Assembly: GCA_001655205.1 (NCBI GenBank) | Contig: LPNZ01006843.1 | Coordinates: 1 to 36,917 of the forward strand | Reading direction: 5' to 3' | Source: Lenisia limosa | Lineage: Eukaryota; Breviatea | Length of the DNA: 36,917 bases | Shown here: positions 31,450 to 36,917 of the stretch, piece after piece | Layout: every line of letters starts with the position of its first letter | Position numbering within the stretch: position 1 is the first letter of the stretch | Program-made: the position numbers and the translations under genes | Notes under the pieces: generated by a model | Told to the model about the DNA's origin: nothing | The model's input: the letters and a program-made list of their open reading frames with translations, nothing else | The model's database searches: none

Positions 31450-34400
31450 ATGGTGGATCTTTCTTCTCTTGCCAAGGGTCTCCAGGTGAACCCCCTTCCT
31501 GAGCCTTATGTCCGTGATAACTCCGTTCCCCATGCTCCTAAGCGTACTCCTAACCTTACCAAGAAGGAAGAAGAGGTGGTCTATCTTTAACATAAATCTG
31601 TTCTGTTCCATATCCTTTCTCTTTGGGTATTCTGCTGCTTATATTGCCTAGTTTTCAATTTAAAACTTATATTCATCAGCTTGCCGTCGCCAATGCTCTC
31701 CGCTACTTCCCTGCGGAAACTCACGAAGTCCTTGCTCCTGAGTTTGCCGAAGAGCTCAAGCTCTACGGTCACATCTATATGTACAGGTTTGGTGTTGCCG
31801 GTTCTCATCAGTAGATATTTTTTAAGGGGTTCGTTTGATTGACTGTTCCAGATTCATGCCCAAGGACTATGAAATGAAGACTTACAACTTTGACCTATAT
31901 CCCCAGAAGTCCCGCAGATGTTGGCATTGGCATGACTCTAATATAAACCATTTCTCCCTGTCGTTGAGAGAAATTTACCCCCTCCCAGCCGCCTGTATCA
32001 TGGGCATGATCATGAACAACCTTGACAAGGCCGTAGCCCAGTTCCCCCAGGAGCTCATCACTTATGGTTTGTTCTCGATAGATTCCATATCATGACACTT
32101 TTGTGATTTGACATTCCTTGAGATAATCATTCTGATGTTCAGGTGGCCAAGGAGGCGTGTTCTCTAACTGGGCTCAATACCACCTCACAATGAAGGTATG
32201 ACGGAGGTCTTCTCCTTTGATTGGACTTTCCTTGTACATCGTTATATAACACGAATGCCGACTTTCCATTTGGACAACTATTGTGTTGTTTTTTTGTTTT
32301 TCACCTGAGTGTTTCCAAATAAGCCAGCAGAGTGGATTTTGGGGTTTTCTCTCCTCATAATATAAACTCCACAGTACCTCTCTACTATGACTGATGACCA
32401 AACCTTGACCCTCCATTCCGGGCATCCTGCTGGGTAAGTCTGATGGTTTTCATATTGCTTTTTTGGCAATGTTGTTTATTCCCCTCCAGTCTGTTCCCCT
32501 CTTCCTTTGAGGCTCCTAACATGATTGTCACCAATGGCATGGTAATCCCCAACTACTCCTCCACCAAGGTTCGCTTTTTGTTTTTGGGAACTTGCTTTCA
32601 CACCTTTATCATCGCATTATTACTTAACCCTTTACGGCTTTGAATTCCCTTCAAAATGATTGGAGTGAGACAACTAGCTTATACTAATAGGACTATGACA
32701 AGATGTACGCCCTCGGTGTCTCCCAATACGGACAAATGACTGCCGGTTCTTTCTGCTACATTGGGCCCCAGGGTGCGAGGGGGTCAGGGAGAGGCTTGGT
32801 TGATGCTGTTACTGGCAATGACTAATTACGCAGGTATTGTCCATGGTACCACCATCACCATCATGAACGCAGCTCGTAAATACTGTGGATCCAACGACAT
32901 GAAGGGGAAGGTAACTGCGAAGGCGGCTTGGATGAATCCTTTGGCCTTCTTGACCACCTTAGCTCTTTGTCACCGCTGGGCTTGGGGGAATGAGTGGAGC
33001 TCAGCCCAAGGCTGCCACTATTGCCGGTGCCGTTTCTATCACTGCTGAGGTCCACGGTATAGGGCGTATTGCATCCAATGCCGCCACTCTCAAAGTCTCG
33101 GTTCTCATCCATGTTAGAGTCGGCCCTCATGAAGCGCAAGGAGCAAGGATGGGTCATGGAGTCTTCCGACAACCTGGACGAAATTGTGAAGATGGCTCAT
33201 GACGGCATCCAAGCCAAAAAGACTGTTTCAATCGCCTACCTTGGCAACGTCGTAAACGGGACTTCATGGGGCTTAATTCTGTGTATCGGGTGATATTGTG
33301 GTTACCCCCTCCCCCAGGTTGACCTGTGGGAGCGCCTTGCTGATGAGGATCTCGTGCCCTCAGTCGGCTCGGACCAGACCTCATGCCACAACCCCTATGG
33401 CGGCGGATACTACCCCACCGGCATGACTTACGATGAGTGTACACGGGCCGCTAAATGCATTGCTGATATAATCGCGTGCCTCATTTTTAAAAATTGCCCT
33501 TACACGTTTCTTTGACTTGAGTATTGATTATTGCAGCCAACGCTCTCATGGCGTCTGACCCTGCGGCTTTCAAGGTTGGCTTCGTGGAGCTTCACTTGTC
33601 TTTTATTTTGGTTGTTTTGACAGATTTAGAAACTCGTTGATGCATCTCTCGTCCGTCAAGTCAACGCCATCAACAGACTTACCAAAAAGGGCATGTTCTG
33701 GTTCGATTATGGCAACTCCTTCATGCTCAGTGCCTCTCGGTTGGCGTTACTGCGAATTATGTCATTTTTTCCCGGATATTTTGTAACGGAATTAGTGCTG
33801 GAGCCGAAATCATGAACGCTGATAACACCGGTTTCCGTTATCCCTCTTACGTTGAGGAATTCATGGGAGACATCTTCTCACTCGGTTTTGGCCCCTTTAG
33901 ATGGGTATGCGGGGCTCAGGGCCGTGTCTCTTGGGGTCCCCTATTGGTTTTTGTCTCCTGTTGGTCCCTAAGAGGTTTTGCTGACATTTTCAGGTGTGCC
34001 TCAGTGACAAGCCCGAAGACCTCGAAATGACTGACAAGCTTGCCCGCGATGAGATCGGTAAGCGGTCTCGCCCACTCCATATTACAATTAGGCTTTACTT
34101 CGGTTCGAAAAAAGACTGAATTTCTCGATAAATCTTCGAAAATTATCGATATTTTTTCGAACCAAAGTGAAGCAAGCCCTACACTCAATGATACTTATTT
34201 TCACCTTTCAGTGAAACTCATGAAGGTTGCCCCCACCCGCACCACCCAGCAGTACGACGATAACCTTAAGTAAGCCCCCACCTCCCTACTTGTGAAGGCC
34301 ATTACAACTCTAAACACTCAGGTGGATCGAACAAGCTGGCGAACATAAGCTTGTTGTCGGTTCTCAAGCCCGTATTCTGTACAGCGATGTGGAAGGTCGC

Positions 34401-35501
34401 AGCAACATTGCTTCATCCTTCAATGAGGCTGTCAAGGATGGGCGTCTCTCTGTTGGCTTGCCTCTCTGCTTAGCATTGACTAATAATATCCTAGGGCCCT
34501 GTCGTCATTTCACGTGACCACCACGACGTTTCTGGAACCGACAGCCCGTGGAGAGAGACCTCCAACATCCGCGACGGCTCGATGTTCTGCGCTGATATGG
34601 CTGTTCAGAACTTCTGTGGTGATGCCATGAGAGGTATGCATGCTCACCCCCCAGATAGCAAACATTCTGCGGGCTTGATTAACCCTTCAAGGTGCTACGT
34701 GGGTTGCCCTGCACAACGGCGGCGGCACCGGTTGGGGTGAGGCCATCAATGGTGGCTTCGGCCTGGTCCTTGACGGCTCGGACGAGCAGGGTGANNNNNN
34801 NNNNNNNNNNNNNNNNNNNNNNNNNNNNNNNNNNNNNNNNNNNNNNNNNNNNNNNNNNNNNNNNNNNNNNNNNNNNNNNNNNNNNNNNNNNNNNNNNNNN
34901 NNNNNNNNNNNNNNNNNNNNNNNNNNNNNNNNNNNNNNNNTGAGCCAAAAATGCTGCATTGGGATTGTATGATCTAATAATCCAGAAAATGCTGCATTGG
35001 GACGTTCTCAATGGAGTGACCCGCAGAGCCTGGGCCGGCAACGACAACGCCCTTGATGCTATCACGTGAGCCCCCCCCCCCNNNNNNNNNNNNNNNNNNN
35101 NNNNNNNNNNNNNNNNNNNNNNNNNNNNNNNNNNNNNNNNNNNNNNNNNNNNNNNNNNNNNNNNNNNNNNNNNNNNNNNNNNNNNNNNNNNNNNNNNNNN
35201 NNNNNNNNNNNNNNNNNNNNNNNNNNNNNNNNNNNNNNNNNNNNNNNNNNNNNNNNNNNNNNNNNNNNNNNNNNNNNNNNNNNNNNNNNNNNNNNNNNNN
35301 NNNNAAGGCCGACGCTGAGCTTGTTGCCAAGTCACTTGCAAGTGCTACGTGAGATAACGCTCAATGGCTTGCTCTATTGTTTTTTTGGTTCTGACTTTGT
35401 AGTGAAAACCAAGCAGCGTAAGTAGCTTCGTTGTCGCTTTCTTTCTCAAAACATTTTCTTCTCAACTTCCTCACAGAATAACTCGATACAATTACAGTTA
35501 G
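31450..35501 (+). CDS. Urocanate hydratase (urocanase), histidine degradation
   Basis: Converts urocanate to 4-imidazolone-5-propionate, second step of histidine catabolism, using tightly bound NAD+. ATG 31450 opens MVDLSSLAKGLQVNPLPEPY. Diagnostic blocks appear in order: ALRYFPAETHEVLAPEFAEE, AQFPQELITYGGQGGVFSNW, MTDDQTLTLHSGHPAG, VTNGMVIPNYSSTKDYDK, GQMTAGSFCYIGPQGIVHGT, the NAD-binding stretch VTAGLGGMSGAQPKAA, VDLWERLADEDLVPS, GSDQTSCHNPYGGGYYPTG, NADNTGFRYPSYVE and DMAVQNFCGDAMRGATWVAL. Some 20 introns keep frame, and four begin GTTGGC (31920, 33575, 33740, 34452). Two gaps (34795-34940, 35082-35304) remove exon sequence near the 3' end. The last exon is inferred to end at TAG 35499-35501; the family's C-terminus is variable, so this is less certain. 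Confidence 0.96.
34088..34178. repeat. Long imperfect intronic hairpin
   Basis: The left arm, ggctttacttcggttcgaaa (34091 on), pairs with the right arm, ttttttcgaaccaaagtgaa (34152 on). Between them atcgata/tatcgat words can also pair. It fills most of the urocanase intron 34059-34211, and could be a small inverted-repeat transposon relic. Confidence 0.75.
34795..34940. other. Assembly gap (146 N) in urocanase
   Basis: It follows the coding segment GGFGLVLDGSDEQG directly and so removes exon sequence. A 17-mer, aaaatgctgcattggga, lies just after the gap (34947) and again at the start of the next exon (34986). Confidence 0.95.
35082..35304. other. Assembly gap (223 N) beside a C run
   Basis: It starts 15 bp after the 5' splice site gtgagc, directly after a run of 11 C, and ends inside the exon ADAELVAKSLASAT. 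Confidence 0.95.
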
Positions 35502-35530
35502 TGAATCCATTTTCAAGCAAGTTAACCACG

Positions 35531-36756
35531 ATGGGAAATGAGACAAAACTGTATTCACTCGATACAATAAGATCAGAAGATACCAGAGTCCCTGGTCTTG
35601 GAAACAAAAGAAAAGGACACACTACTCGTCAACTATTTCTACCTGGCTCTCGGCCGTTACTGACGATGTTGACAGGCTGGGATTCATTTAACATTGTGGA
35701 TTGCAGGGCGTGGCCAAGTCTGAAAAGATTATCATTATTGAAAACACAACTTCAAATGTGGTGAAACTTCATAGTGGTGAAGGTGTTTGTCAGAATACTG
35801 GTATTAGAGTAGCCACACACCTGGGGACTCAATGTCGGATGGTGACATTGGGTGACGACAAGGCTGCAAGATCGGCCTCGTCTTTGCTCGGAAGGGGCCA
35901 GATCTCGGCATTAGGTATCAGACCGTCCAGCGTGTACTGCTTGAAGACTTCTCGTTCGAAGTCCGAGGCTTCGAGTCCACTGGCAAGGAGCCTCTTCCAT
36001 CTAGGGTGTTAATACTGCTAAATGAAGGAACTGAACTGAACTGAACCAAACTGCATACCTGAGAATGATATTGAAGTCATCAACACCAATGGCAAAAAGT
36101 GTGACTTCCCGAAGGATAGACTCAGGAGCTTCGGTATTTGCTGCGGCAGCCGGGATCACCTTGAGAGTCAGTGGGATGATAGTATTAACGATTATTGCAT
36201 CAATCTATCCAACCTTTTTCCCGCCGATTGCCCAGCGCAACCCGCTGTCGAAATTGAGCCGACGGTACCCGGGACCATTGAGATTATTGTCGACGATGAC
36301 GAGGACAAGGCCTTCCAGCTGAGACGCGAAAAGTCCATTGCCGCCCGATACGAAGCAAAACGAGTGGACTCCTTCCATGAGGCATACAATGATGCGGTGG
36401 ACGTGATGATGGTGGAGGCTCCTACTGGTTTGGCCAAACCCCCCATGCTTGGAATGTCCGTCCTGCCCAACCTGAGCCCTCTCGGCCTCAAGGTCTTCAA
36501 GGTGCCTGCCGGCAAGCCCTACGCCGCCGCAAGTGGCAGTGTGGGCGACATCATCCTCAGAACCCGGACCTTTTTAGGCCTATTCAGCAGGCAGAAGAGG
36601 CAACAGACACCAAGGAACGCCAGGGACGAGATCGAACCGATCAGCGCCCAAAGAGCAATGGCAAAGTCGTTGCTAGAGTCTCCCCAATTGCCCTCCAGAA
36701 CAACACACTCACCACTGAGGGGTGGCGAGGATTGGTTCTTAGAGATGATCAAGTGA
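35531..36756 (+). CDS. Unidentified protein with long acidic/basic C-terminal exon
   Basis: Supported exons: a basic one (KKRTHYSSTISTWLSAVTDD, to about 35673), then SEKIIIIENTTSNVVKLHSG and CQNTGIRVATHLGTQ (35707-35830), KIGLVFARKGPDLGIRYQTV and LLEDFSFEVRGFESTGKEPL (about 35865-36006), and a 690-bp open exon from about 36062 with NDIEVINTNGKKCDFPKDRL, IEIIVDDDEDKAFQLRREKS, RVDSFHEAYNDAVDVMMVEA and LGMSVLPNLSPLGLKVFKVP. The open frame runs to TGA 36754-36756. Its last 235 bp overlap a membrane-protein frame on the other strand, so the true end may be earlier. The start is not fixed: ATG 35531 is out of frame with the first supported exon. No family recognised. Confidence 0.6.
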
Positions 36757-36914
36757 TCATGCGCAATGGCGTAGGCTGGGCGTGTTAGGCTTCCAACATA
36801 TTCCGGCCACCATGGCACCTGATAGAGATCGATACTTGCTGGGGGCGGGCAGATGAGAGTTGTTCTACGACTCAGTTGTGGCGTTCTTGTTTCCACCCAC
36901 AGACCCAGTGCCAT
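36519..36914 (-). CDS. Membrane protein C-terminus (partial, enters from right edge)
   Basis: On the minus strand, exons ending near 36780 give AYAIAHDHLIISKNQSSPPL and ECVVLEGNWGDSSNDF. A strong transmembrane helix follows (FAIALWALIGSISSLAFLGV, CCLFCLL), then a short basic tail, NRPKKVRVLRMM, and stop TAG 36519-36521. The polar ectodomain, single helix and stop-transfer basic tail fit a type I membrane protein. Putative introns (for example gtgccatgg...cacgcccag, 36780-36822) have proper ends. It lies antisense to the end of the plus-strand gene. One of the two frames may be a shadow, and I slightly favour this one for 36560-36780. Confidence 0.5.
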   Translation of the reverse strand: MALGLWVETRTPQLSRRTTLICPPPASIDLYQVPWWPEYVGSLTRPAYAIAHDHLIISKNQSSPPLSGECVVLEGNWGDSSNDFAIALWALIGSISSLAFLGVCCLFCLLNRPKKVRVLRMMSPTLPLAAA

Positions 36915-36917
36915 TCC

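Noticed and set aside
1-36917. CRISPR arrays, insertion sequences, bacterial promoters or terminators
   Set aside because: The region is spliced eukaryotic DNA. The only direct repeats are the minisatellite and the short duplications listed.

Overview
The window is nuclear DNA from a unicellular or otherwise compact, intron-rich eukaryote. Every recognisable gene is split into many short exons by short introns, most of them 18-150 nt. Genes lie close together on both strands. There are no bacterial operons or Shine-Dalgarno sites, and no tRNA or rRNA gene was recognised. The gene set (POP5, an Arc1p/AIMP1-type tRNA-binding factor, urocanate hydratase, an RNF32-like twin-RING protein, a HAP2/GCS1-like candidate, a zeta-toxin-fold kinase) does not fix the phylum. 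A flagellated or amoeboid protist is my best guess. Six assembly gaps (runs of N) interrupt the sequence, three of them next to long homopolymers.

Layout, left to right. 807-3151 (-): RNF32-like protein with two RING fingers around an IQ-like segment. 3653-8713 (+): large type I membrane protein with signal peptide, beta-rich ectodomain, Cys-rich module, one transmembrane helix and a long cytoplasmic tail; several strands resemble the gamete fusogen HAP2/GCS1. 9250-9638 (+): small secreted or anchored protein. 9675-~11176 (-): coiled-coil protein. 11218-17316 (+): very large helical protein of unknown family, probably continuing past a gap into a MYND zinc finger at 17761-18138 that is interrupted by an in-frame TAA. 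18491-20334 (-): zeta-toxin-like P-loop kinase. 20919-23443 (+): PHD-finger/AT-hook chromatin protein. 23727-27235 (+): Glu-rich, ankyrin-repeat, coiled-coil protein. 27353-29548 (-): Arc1p/AIMP1-like tRNA-binding cofactor. 29903-31137 (-): RNase P/MRP subunit POP5. 31450-35501 (+): urocanate hydratase. 35531-36756 (+): unidentified protein. 36519-36914 (-): membrane-protein reading frame antisense to the end of the previous gene.

The genes do not form a pathway. POP5 and the Arc1p-like factor both serve tRNA biology and are adjacent on the same strand, but this may be chance. Two genome-wide features stand out. The first is a large class of introns whose 5' splice site reads GTTGG[C/T/A] instead of GTRAGT. 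The second is a set of very short candidate introns (18-30 nt). An interspersed AT-rich repeat occurs at least three times, in or near introns. All exon structures were worked out by eye from splice signals, reading-frame continuity and family resemblance. Gene ends are firmer than individual internal junctions, and a few junctions stay unresolved where stated.
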